Assembly (NCBI GenBank): GCA_036502295.1
Contig: DASXYU010000122.1
Coordinates: 1-6,994 of the forward strand
Source: DASXYU01 sp036502295
GTDB lineage: Bacteria > Actinomycetota > Actinomycetes > Mycobacteriales > Jatrophihabitantaceae
Length of the DNA: 6,994 bases
Direction: 5' to 3'
Shown one piece after another: positions 1 through 5,567 of this stretch. The notes beneath the pieces are model-generated. The model made no database searches, had not been told where the DNA came from, and saw nothing but the letters and a program-made list of their open reading frames with translations. Position 1 is the first letter of the stretch; each line of letters begins with the position of its first letter. Both the position numbers and the translations under genes were made by a program.

Positions 1-875
1 CCGTAGGCCTCGTAGGCCTCGAGCATCGTGAACTCCGGCGAGTGCGAAGAGTCGACGCCCTCGTTCCGAAACGTCCGGCCGATCTCGTACACCTTGCCGA
101 TGCCGCCGACGACGCACCGCTTGAGGTAGAGCTCGGTCGCGATCCGCAGCGACATCTGCAGGTCGAAGGCGTTCAGGTGGGTGTGGAACGGGCGGGCCGC
201 GGCCCCGCCGTGCACGGTCTGCAGGATCGGCGTCTCGACCTCGAGGTAGCCCAGACCGTGAAAGGTCTCGCGCAGCGAACGCAGCACGGCGGCGCGGGTG
301 CGGACCGTGTCGCGGGCCTCCTGCCGCACGATGAGGTCGACGTAGCGCTGCCGCACCCGCGTCTCCTCGCTCAGCGGCTTGTGCGCGACCGGGAGCGGAC
401 GCAACGCTTTGGCCGTGATCTGCCAGGCAGATCCTGGCTTTCCGCCTGCCGGCGGGGCTGCGAGGACGGAGAGTTCGCCGCGGCGGCTGGTGATGACCTC
501 ACCGTGGACGAAGACGAGGTCGCCGAGGTCGACGTCCGACTTCCAGGCGGCCAGCGATTGCTCACCCACCTTGTCGAGGCTGAGCATCACCTGTAGCTCG
601 ACGTCGCCCTCGCGCAGAGTGGCGAAGCAGAGTTTGCCGGTGTTGCGGACGAAGATGACCCGGCCGGTGATGCCGACGAGGTCGCCGGTCGCGATGTCCG
701 CGGCCAGATCCGGGTACGCCGCGCGCACCTGCGCGAGCGAGTGGGTGCGAGCCACCCCCATCGGGTACGGCGCCGCCTCGACACGCTGGACCAGCCGGTC
801 GTACTTGTCGCGCCGAATACGCAGCTGTTGGGGCAGATCATCGTCGGACTCGTCCATGAGGGGGGCGTCGGTCAC
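1..875 (-). CDS. lysS: Lysine--tRNA ligase, class II (partial, C-terminal part outside window)
   Basis: Cytoplasmic enzyme that charges tRNA-Lys with lysine using ATP. About 291 N-terminal residues are visible. After a short acidic leader (residues 7-14) comes an N-terminal helix (QQLRIRRDKYDRL, 16-28), then an OB-fold anticodon-binding domain (about 60-160: GDLVGITGRVIFVRNTGK, then GELSVL). The class II catalytic domain follows, with the family stretch KALRPLPVAHKPLSEETRVRQRYVDL (156-181), motif 1 around LGYLEVETPIL (208-218), and motif 2 FRNEGVDSSHSPEFTMLEAY (269-288). The GTG at 875 is chosen because a -10-like hexamer ends 7 nt upstream, fitting a leaderless mRNA; an in-frame ATG at 857 is the alternative. 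Neither has a Shine-Dalgarno. Residues about 141-150 look like an extra Pro/Gly-rich segment that the family lacks, as I recall it. The gene diverges from the ABC exporter genes. Confidence 0.96.
   Translation of the reverse strand, partial: MTDAPLMDESDDDLPQQLRIRRDKYDRLVQRVEAAPYPMGVARTHSLAQVRAAYPDLAADIATGDLVGITGRVIFVRNTGKLCFATLREGDVELQVMLSLDKVGEQSLAAWKSDVDLGDLVFVHGEVITSRRGELSVLAAPPAGGKPGSAWQITAKALRPLPVAHKPLSEETRVRQRYVDLIVRQEARDTVRTRAAVLRSLRETFHGLGYLEVETPILQTVHGGAAARPFHTHLNAFDLQMSLRIATELYLKRCVVGGIGKVYEIGRTFRNEGVDSSHSPEFTMLEAYEAY
418..455. repeat. Small palindromic insert within lysS
   Basis: This stretch holds nested inverted repeats: ATCTGCC-a-GGCAGAT (418-432), GCCAGG/CCTGGC (422-427 and 433-438, 5-nt loop) and CCGCC/GGCGG (442-446 and 451-455, 4-nt loop). 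In lysS it encodes residues 141-153 (PPAGGKPGSAWQI). From memory, other LysS proteins run almost directly from SVL to the W-x-x-x-x-KALRPLP stretch, so about nine residues seem to be added in frame. It resembles a small palindromic repeat that has landed in a tolerant loop of the OB domain. Whether it is repeated elsewhere in the genome cannot be seen here. Confidence 0.5.
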
Positions 876-919
876 GAGTAAGAGGGTATCGAGCTTGTTC
901 CATCGGGCAGGATGAGCCC
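876..919. other. Divergent intergenic region, lysS / ABC exporter
   Basis: These 44 bp separate the two divergent starts. They carry the lysS -10-like hexamer at 883-888 (minus strand), a possible weak plus-strand -10 TATCGA at 887-892 that overlaps it, and AGGA at 909-912 as the Shine-Dalgarno for the ABC ATPase GTG. There is little room for an operator. If both promoters are real they overlap physically and may compete for polymerase, which is inference. Confidence 0.4.
883..888 (-). promoter_or_regulatory. -10-like hexamer for leaderless lysS mRNA
   Basis: Read on the minus strand this is TACCCT, matching the actinobacterial -10 consensus TANNNT. It lies 7 nt before the GTG at 875, so transcription would start at or next to the first base of the start codon. 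No purine-rich ribosome-binding site precedes the start. No convincing -35 is visible at 17-18 nt. The same arrangement occurs before coaX. Confidence 0.55.
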
Positions 920-1831
920 GTGTCAGATGGCATCGTCCTCACCGGACTCACCAAGTCGTTCAACTCACCGGCAGGCCCGGTGCGGGCCGTGCGCGGCATC
1001 GACGTCGCCATCGCCCCCGGCGAGACCGTTGCGCTCCTGGGGCCGAACGGTGCCGGCAAGTCGACGACGATCGACATGCTCCTCGGCCTCACGAAGCCCG
1101 ATGCGGGCTCGGTCTCGATCTTCAGCCTCGACTGCCGCAGCGCGGTGGCGGCAGGCAAGGTCGGCGCAATGCTGCAGGTCGGCGGGCTGGTGCAGTACCT
1201 CAGCGTCCGCGAACTGCTGGAGATGATGGCCGGCCTCTACCCGAAGCCGCTCCCGGTAGAGGAGATCATCGGGCTCTGCGGTATCGGCGACATCGCCGAC
1301 CGCGCCACCACCAAGCTCTCCGGCGGCCAGACCCAGCGCGTGCGGGCCGCGGTGGCGCTCATCAGCAATCCCGACCTGCTGATCCTGGACGAGCCGACGG
1401 TGGCCCTCGACGTCGAGTCGCGACGCGAGTTCTGGGCCACGATCCGGGGCTTCGCCGCTCGCGGCATGACGGTCATCTTCGCCACCCACTACCTCGAGGA
1501 GGCCGACGCCTACGCCGACCGCGTCGTCCTCATGGCGCGAGGACGCGTGGTGGCGGACGGACCCACGACGGAGATCAAGGCCACCGTCGGGCAGCGCACG
1601 ATCCGGGCGACACTGCCCGGGTCAGCGGCGGCTGACCTCAAGCAACTCCCCGGCGTGATCGCGGCCGACGTCCTCGGCGAGGCGATCGTCCTCACCTGCA
1701 CCGACTCCGACGCTGCACTGCGCGCGCTGATCGCTGCCTATCCCGCCGCCCGTGACTTCGAAGTGGTCGGCGCGGGCATCGAAGAGGCGTTCCTTGCCCT
1801 CACCAGCGATCTCGAGGAGGACGAGTCGTGA
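920..1831 (+). CDS. ABC-2 type exporter, ATP-binding subunit
   Basis: Cytoplasmic ATPase that would power the membrane permease encoded directly downstream. The 303 residues show every nucleotide-binding motif: Walker A GPNGAGKST (41-49), Q-loop glutamine 86 in MLQVGG, signature LSGGQTQR (133-140), Walker B LLILDEPT (153-160), D-loop ALD (162-164) and H-loop histidine 190 in FATHYLEEAD. After about residue 225 comes a small C-terminal domain of the kind found in DrrA/CcmA-like exporter ATPases. The start is a GTG with AGGA seven nt upstream. The stop overlaps the permease start by 4 bp, so the two are translationally coupled. Substrate cannot be told; relatives export drugs, lipids or peptides. 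The two-component regulator genes that often accompany this type of pair are absent. Confidence 0.95.
   Translation: MSDGIVLTGLTKSFNSPAGPVRAVRGIDVAIAPGETVALLGPNGAGKSTTIDMLLGLTKPDAGSVSIFSLDCRSAVAAGKVGAMLQVGGLVQYLSVRELLEMMAGLYPKPLPVEEIIGLCGIGDIADRATTKLSGGQTQRVRAAVALISNPDLLILDEPTVALDVESRREFWATIRGFAARGMTVIFATHYLEEADAYADRVVLMARGRVVADGPTTEIKATVGQRTIRATLPGSAAADLKQLPGVIAADVLGEAIVLTCTDSDAALRALIAAYPAARDFEVVGAGIEEAFLALTSDLEEDES
1815..1820 (+). promoter_or_regulatory. Strong Shine-Dalgarno for the ABC permease
   Basis: AGGAGG lies 7 nt before the GTG at 1828, inside the last codons of the ATPase gene. It fixes the permease start at the GTGA overlap and supports coupled translation of the two subunits. 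It is the best ribosome-binding site in the window. Confidence 0.8.
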
Positions 1832-2610
1832 GTACGACGAGCTACCTCAAGTACGAGACGCTGAGGACGGTGCGCAACAAGCAGTCCTTCGGTTTCTCGC
1901 TGGTCTTTCCGATCGTGATGTATCTGCTGCTGGCCGCGCCGAACCGCAATGACCACAGCTTCGGCGACGTACCGGGCCTCTTCGCGCCGCAGTACTACAT
2001 GATCAGCCTGCTCGGCTTCGGCTCGATGATCGCGGTGCTCAGCTGCGGCGCCCGCATCGCCGCGGAACGCACCATCGGCTGGAACCGGCAGCTGCGCATC
2101 ACACCGCTGAGCGTGCGGGACTACCTCGCCGCGAAGGTCGGTGTGGGCTACCTGCTCGCGCTGATCGCGATGGCGCTGCTCTATATCGCGGGAGCCGCGC
2201 TCGGGGTGCGCCTCTCCGCCTCGGCATGGGTGATCATGTCGTTGCTGGTGCTGCTGGCCCTCGTCCCCTTCGCGGCCCTCGGCATCGCGCTCGGGCACCT
2301 GCTGAACGCGGATGCCGCGGGGCCGGCGATGGGCGGCGGCGTCTCACTGCTGGCGTTCCTCGGTGGCACCTGGTTCCCGATCACCGGCGGGTGGTTCGCC
2401 GACCTGTGCAAGCTGCTGCCGTCCTGGTGGCTGGTGCAGGCGGGACACGTGGGGCTCAGTGGGGGTCCCCCCGGCAATGGGGGCGTAGCCGCCGGGGGAG
2501 GCTCGCACAACCCGTGGGGCGTCGAGGGGTGGATCGTCCTCGCCTTCTGGACCATCACCTTCTCCGCGCTGGCGATGTGGGCGTTCCGGCGTGACACGGC
2601 ACGGGCGTGA
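1828..2610 (+). CDS. ABC-2 type exporter, membrane permease subunit
   Basis: Integral membrane partner of the upstream ATPase, 260 residues. I place six hydrophobic segments at about 20-37, 54-76, 103-127, 132-157, 167-186 and 233-253, the usual ABC-2 count. The cytoplasmic stretch ARIAAERTIGWNRQLRITPLS (75-95) is typical of this family and probably contacts the ATPase. The start GTG overlaps the ATPase stop (GTGA). Residues 212-226 (GGPPGNGGVAAGGGS) form an abnormal glycine-rich run between helices five and six, encoded by a GC-rich palindromic repeat; relatives as I recall them have only a short loop there. The reading frame stays open through it and helix six is intact, so the gene is probably functional. 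Substrate unknown. Confidence 0.92.
   Translation: MSTTSYLKYETLRTVRNKQSFGFSLVFPIVMYLLLAAPNRNDHSFGDVPGLFAPQYYMISLLGFGSMIAVLSCGARIAAERTIGWNRQLRITPLSVRDYLAAKVGVGYLLALIAMALLYIAGAALGVRLSASAWVIMSLLVLLALVPFAALGIALGHLLNADAAGPAMGGGVSLLAFLGGTWFPITGGWFADLCKLLPSWWLVQAGHVGLSGGPPGNGGVAAGGGSHNPWGVEGWIVLAFWTITFSALAMWAFRRDTARA
2461..2498. repeat. Palindromic GC-rich in-frame insert in the permease gene
   Basis: The stretch begins with the palindrome GGGGG-T-CCCCC (2461-2471) and has a longer inverted repeat, CCCCCGGC (2468-2475) with GCCGGGGG (2491-2498), around a 15-nt loop. The loop itself contains GGC-gta-GCC (2482-2490). It resembles the short hairpin repeats scattered through actinobacterial genomes, including inside genes. 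In the permease it supplies the in-frame residues 212-224 of the loop before the last helix. Copies elsewhere in the genome would confirm a dispersed repeat. Confidence 0.55.
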
Positions 2611-2659
2611 CTCGCGCGTGACCGGAATAGCGCACCCTGCCGAGATCGTCTCTATATAA
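2611..2659. other. Intergenic spacer with AT-rich TATATAA, MFS upstream region
   Basis: The 49 bp between permease and MFS gene end in TCTATATAA, a marked AT-rich spot in GC-rich surroundings. TATATA at 2653-2658 fits a -10, but would start transcription near 2665, just inside the GTG-started reading frame. GCGTGAC occurs three times across the permease end and this spacer (2589-2595, 2605-2611, 2616-2622), possibly operator half-sites. I see no terminator hairpin with a T-run, so read-through from the ABC genes is plausible. Confidence 0.4.
2653..2658 (+). promoter_or_regulatory. Possible -10 element for the MFS gene
   Basis: TATATA is an excellent -10 match in a GC-rich background. No clear -35 lies 16-18 nt upstream. 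Because it nearly touches the GTG at 2660, transcription from it would favour translation from the ATG at 2702, leaving a leader of about 35 nt. Confidence 0.35.
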
Positions 2660-3913
2660 GTGACCGCATCCCCCACGCCCGCGCGCCACGTCACCCTCGC
2701 GATGGTCGCCCTCGCCGTCGGCGGGTTCGCGATCGGCACCACCGAGTTCGTGACGATGGGCCTGCTGCCTGACATCGCCGACGGCATCCACGAATCCATC
2801 CCGACCACAGGGTCGATCATCACGGCGTATGCCTTCGGGGTGGTGATCGGGGCGCCGACGATCGTCTCCTTGGGGGCGCATCTGCCCAAGCGCGCGCTGC
2901 TGCTGGCCCTCGCGCTCGCGCTGGCGGTCGGCAACTCCATCACCGCCGTGGCGTCCGGGTTCTGGCCGCTGATGGCCGCCCGGTTCATCGCCGGCCTGCC
3001 GCACGGCGCGTACTTCGGCGTCGCCTCGCTGATCGCCGCCTCGCTCGTCCCGCCCGAACAGCGCGGCCGCGCCGTCTCCTCCGTCATGCTCGGGCTCGCC
3101 GTGGCGACGACGCTGGGCGTGCCGCTCAGCACCCTCGTGGGCCAACACCTCGGCTGGCGCAGCGCTTACTGGGTGGTCGTCGCCACCGCCGTCCTCGCGC
3201 TTGCCGCCATCGCGCTCTTCGTGCCGAAGTCGCCCGGCGACCACACCGCCTCCGTCGGGCGCGAACTGCGTGCGCTGCTGAATCGCCGGGTACAGATCGC
3301 CTTCGCCACCGGCATGGTCGGCTTCGGCGGGATGTTCGCGATGTACAGCTACATCGCTCCCACCATCACGGACGTCACCGGCCTGTCGCGGTCGTGGATC
3401 CCGTGGTTCCTCTTCGTCTTCGGCCTCGGGGCCGTCTTCGGCACCTGGCTGGGAGGACGCGCCGCGGACTGGAACGTCTCGCGTTCGATCGCCCTCTCAC
3501 TGGGCGTCATGGCCGGCTTGCTCGCACTCTTCTTCGCCCTGGCGTCCTTCACCTGGCCCGCGATGGTGCTGGTCTTCCTCATCGAGGCCGTCGCCTCGAC
3601 GCTGGCGATCACCCTCACCGTGCGGCTGATGCACGCAGCGGGCGATGCGCAGATGATCGGCGCGGCACTGAACCACTCCTCGCTCAACATCGCCAACGGA
3701 CTCGGTGCGTTCCTCGGTGCACAGGTCGTCGATGCCGGCTTCGGCTACCGGGCGCCGAGCCTGGTGGGCGTCGGCCTCGCGTTGGCGGGGCTGGCGATCT
3801 TCGGCGCGGCTTTGCTGAATCGTTCGGGTCGTTCAGGTCAGCTGCGGGGCGACCGCGGAGGCGATGAGCTCCAAGTGGTCGAGGTCGGCAAGGTCGAGCA
3901 CCTGCAGGTATAG
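2660..3913 (+). CDS. MFS transporter, AraJ/DHA1 drug-efflux-like family
   Basis: Twelve-helix major facilitator, a likely proton-driven exporter in the cytoplasmic membrane. The first helix region GGFAIGTTEFVTMGLLPDIA (21-40) is the hallmark of the AraJ/Cmx-like DHA1 group. It is followed by AARFIAGLPHGAYFGVASLIA (106-126, motif B-like) and TLGVPLSTLVGQHLGWRSAYW (151-171, motif C-like). A loop at about 190-210 separates the two six-helix halves. No Shine-Dalgarno precedes the GTG at 2660. An ATG at 2702 (residue 15) is an alternative that still keeps helix one and fits better with the TATATA at 2653. Natural family length ends near residue 390; residues 392-417 are hydrophilic and are read from the antisense of the convergent monooxygenase gene. 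Substrate unknown; chloramphenicol, sugar or general drug export are possibilities within the family. Confidence 0.9.
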   Translation: MTASPTPARHVTLAMVALAVGGFAIGTTEFVTMGLLPDIADGIHESIPTTGSIITAYAFGVVIGAPTIVSLGAHLPKRALLLALALALAVGNSITAVASGFWPLMAARFIAGLPHGAYFGVASLIAASLVPPEQRGRAVSSVMLGLAVATTLGVPLSTLVGQHLGWRSAYWVVVATAVLALAAIALFVPKSPGDHTASVGRELRALLNRRVQIAFATGMVGFGGMFAMYSYIAPTITDVTGLSRSWIPWFLFVFGLGAVFGTWLGGRAADWNVSRSIALSLGVMAGLLALFFALASFTWPAMVLVFLIEAVASTLAITLTVRLMHAAGDAQMIGAALNHSSLNIANGLGAFLGAQVVDAGFGYRAPSLVGVGLALAGLAIFGAALLNRSGRSGQLRGDRGGDELQVVEVGKVEHLQV

Positions 3914-4747
3914 GCGCGTGGCACCGGCACCGACGAACTCGCCGATGCGGTCGACCACCTCGGCGGGTGTGCCCGCCAGTCCGTTCTCCCGCAGTTCGTC
4001 GACCTCGCGTCCGATCGCTGCGGCGCGGCGCGCCACCTCGGCCTCGTCCTTGCCGACACAGACCACCTGAGCGGCGGAATAGACGAGCTTCCGACCCGTC
4101 TCGGCGGCCGCCGCCTTGACGCGGGCGAACTTCTCGGCCGTGCCGTGCCGGTCGAAGCCGACGTTGAACTCATCGGCGAAGGTCGCGGCGAGTTTCGCGG
4201 AGCGGGGCTTCGCGGCACCGCCGAGGATGATCGGCACCGGCTGCTGCACGGGCTTGGGCAGCGCCGGTGAGTCCACGAGCTGGTAGTACTCGCCGGTGAA
4301 GCTGTAGGCCTTCCCGAGCGGTGTGTTGAGCAGTCCGTGGACGATCTCCAACTGCTCGGCGAGGCGGGCGAAGCGGCCGATCCCGTCGAAGAACGGGATG
4401 CCGTACGCAGCGTGCTCGGCATCGAACCACCCGGCGCCAAGGCCGAGTTCCACCCGTCCTCCGCTCATCTGATCCACCTGCGCGACCGAGATGGCGAGCG
4501 GCCCGGGAAGGCGGAACGTGATCGGGGTGACCAGCGTGCCGAGGCGCACCCGCTCGGTGTCTCGGGCGAGCGCGGCGAGGGTGAGCCACGCGTCGGTCGG
4601 GCCGGGCAGTCCCTCGACGCCCATGGCGAGGTAGTGGTCCGAGCGGAAGAAGGCGTCGAAGCCGAGCTCCTCAGTGGCCGTGGCGACGCGGAGGATGTCG
4701 TCGTAGGAGGCGCCCTGCTGCGGTTCGGTGAAGATACGCAGATCCAT
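3833..4747 (-). CDS. Luciferase-like monooxygenase, F420-dependent oxidoreductase class
   Basis: A 304-residue (beta/alpha)8-barrel flavin or F420-using oxidoreductase, probably cytoplasmic. Family stretches are the N-terminal MDLRIFTEPQ, SDHY (36-39), LARDTERVRLGTLVTPITFRLP (60-81), SGGRVELGLGAGWFDAEHAAYGIPF (95-119) and PVPIILGGAAKPRSAKLAATFADEFNVGF (170-198), then a C-terminal helix with AEVVDRIGEFVGAGATRLYLQVL (262-284). The pattern fits proteins annotated as LLM class F420-dependent oxidoreductases; F420 rather than FMN is family knowledge, not visible directly. The ATG overlaps the coaX stop as TAATG and has AGGAA six nt upstream, so it is coupled to coaX. Its 3' end overlaps the convergent MFS gene. 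The substrate and any link to coenzyme A synthesis are unknown. Confidence 0.93.
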   Translation of the reverse strand: MDLRIFTEPQQGASYDDILRVATATEELGFDAFFRSDHYLAMGVEGLPGPTDAWLTLAALARDTERVRLGTLVTPITFRLPGPLAISVAQVDQMSGGRVELGLGAGWFDAEHAAYGIPFFDGIGRFARLAEQLEIVHGLLNTPLGKAYSFTGEYYQLVDSPALPKPVQQPVPIILGGAAKPRSAKLAATFADEFNVGFDRHGTAEKFARVKAAAAETGRKLVYSAAQVVCVGKDEAEVARRAAAIGREVDELRENGLAGTPAEVVDRIGEFVGAGATRLYLQVLDLADLDHLELIASAVAPQLT

Positions 4748-5514
4748 TACACGTTCCTGTCATAGATCAGGCGCAGGCCCAGCAGGGTGAGGTCCGGCTC
4801 GTGCCGCGTCACCGTCTCGCAGTGTTCGATGACCACGACCGCCAGCCCTCCGGTCGCGATCACCTCGATGGCGCTGGTGTCTTCGGGATGCAGCTGCTCG
4901 GAGATGCGCCGGACGAGTCCGTCGACCTGGCCGGCGAAGCCGTAGATGATGCCGGACTGCAGCGCCTCGACCGTGCTCTTGCCGATCACCCGTGCCGGGG
5001 CCACAAGCTCGACCTTCCGCAGCGCGGCGGCCCGGGTGGCGAGGGCGTCCACCGAGATCTCGATGCCCGGCGCCAGGACGCCACCGACGAAGTCACCGTT
5101 GGCGTTGACGACGTCGAAGTTCGTCGTGGTGCCGAAGTCGACGACGATCGCGGGCTTGCCGCCGGACAGGTGGTGGGCGGCGAGGGTGTTGACGATGCGG
5201 TCGGCGCCGACCTCCTTGGGATTCTCGTACTGCAGGCTGACGCCCGTCTTGACCCCGGGTTCGACGATGACGGCGGGAAGGTGCGGGTAGTACTTCTCGA
5301 GCATCACCCGCAGCTCGCGCAATGCCGCCGGAACGGTGGAGCAGGCCGAGGTCGCTGTGATCGGCCTGTCGGCGAGAAGGCCGCGGAAGGTGAGTGCGAG
5401 CTCGTCGGCGGTGCTGCGCGCATCGGTCTTGATTCGCCATGACTCGACGAGTTTCTCGCCGTCGAAGACGCCGAGCACCGTGTTGGTGTTGCCAATGTCG
5501 ATAGCGAGCAGCAT
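4747..5514 (-). CDS. coaX: Type III pantothenate kinase
   Basis: Phosphorylates pantothenate with ATP to 4'-phosphopantothenate, the first committed step of coenzyme A synthesis, in the cytoplasm. The 255 residues match the full family length. ASKHA-fold motifs are DIGNTNT (6-12, phosphate loop), NPKEVGADRIVN (98-109, with Asp105 as the expected catalytic base), DFGTTTNFD (126-134), GGVLAPGIEIS (144-154) and TGGLA (221-225), then LTLLGLRLIYDRN at the C-terminus. The form DFGT-T-TNFD resembles actinobacterial rather than Bacillus enzymes. Type III enzymes are known to be insensitive to CoA feedback and usually need a monovalent cation. The gene follows panC after 53 bp and may have its own leaderless promoter. 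Its stop shares one base with the next start. Confidence 0.97.
   Translation of the reverse strand: MLLAIDIGNTNTVLGVFDGEKLVESWRIKTDARSTADELALTFRGLLADRPITATSACSTVPAALRELRVMLEKYYPHLPAVIVEPGVKTGVSLQYENPKEVGADRIVNTLAAHHLSGGKPAIVVDFGTTTNFDVVNANGDFVGGVLAPGIEISVDALATRAAALRKVELVAPARVIGKSTVEALQSGIIYGFAGQVDGLVRRISEQLHPEDTSAIEVIATGGLAVVVIEHCETVTRHEPDLTLLGLRLIYDRNV
4754..4758 (-). promoter_or_regulatory. Shine-Dalgarno for the luciferase-like oxidoreductase
   Basis: Minus-strand AGGAA lies 6 nt before the ATG at 4747, within the end of coaX. Together with the one-base TAATG overlap it fixes the start and implies coupled translation after coaX. Confidence 0.65.
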
Positions 5515-5567
5515 GAGAAAACGGTATCCGGTGAGCGAGGAGCCTGCGCAGCAGCCGCCTCGAAACC
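5515..5567. other. panC-coaX intergenic spacer
   Basis: The 53 bp hold the coaX -10-like hexamer next to the ATG. On the minus strand there is also a weak CGAGG/CCTCG inverted repeat with a 17-nt loop and a small CTGCGCAG palindrome, with no T-run. I do not call a terminator. No panD or other gene fits here. Confidence 0.45.
5521..5526 (-). promoter_or_regulatory. -10-like hexamer for leaderless coaX mRNA
   Basis: On the minus strand this reads TACCGT, within GATACCGT, ending 6 nt before the coaX ATG at 5514. No Shine-Dalgarno separates it from the start; the spacer is TTTCTC. The lysS start has GATACCCT at nearly the same distance. A promoter here would let coaX and the oxidoreductase be expressed apart from panC. 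No good -35 is seen. Confidence 0.5.

Noticed and set aside
42..596. Long plus-strand open frame, 184 codons
   Set aside because: It lies wholly antisense to lysS, is rich in Arg/Asp/Val/Ala in the way of GC-rich antisense frames, and matches no family.
1738..3244. Several long minus-strand open frames opposite the ABC permease and MFS genes
   Set aside because: They are antisense to well-supported membrane proteins, have low-complexity charged composition and overlap one another.
5111..5137. Unusual DFGTTTNFD motif in CoaX as a sign of a defective kinase
   Set aside because: Actinobacterial type III enzymes, as I recall them, commonly have DFGTSTNFD-like forms, and all other motifs including Asp105 are present.
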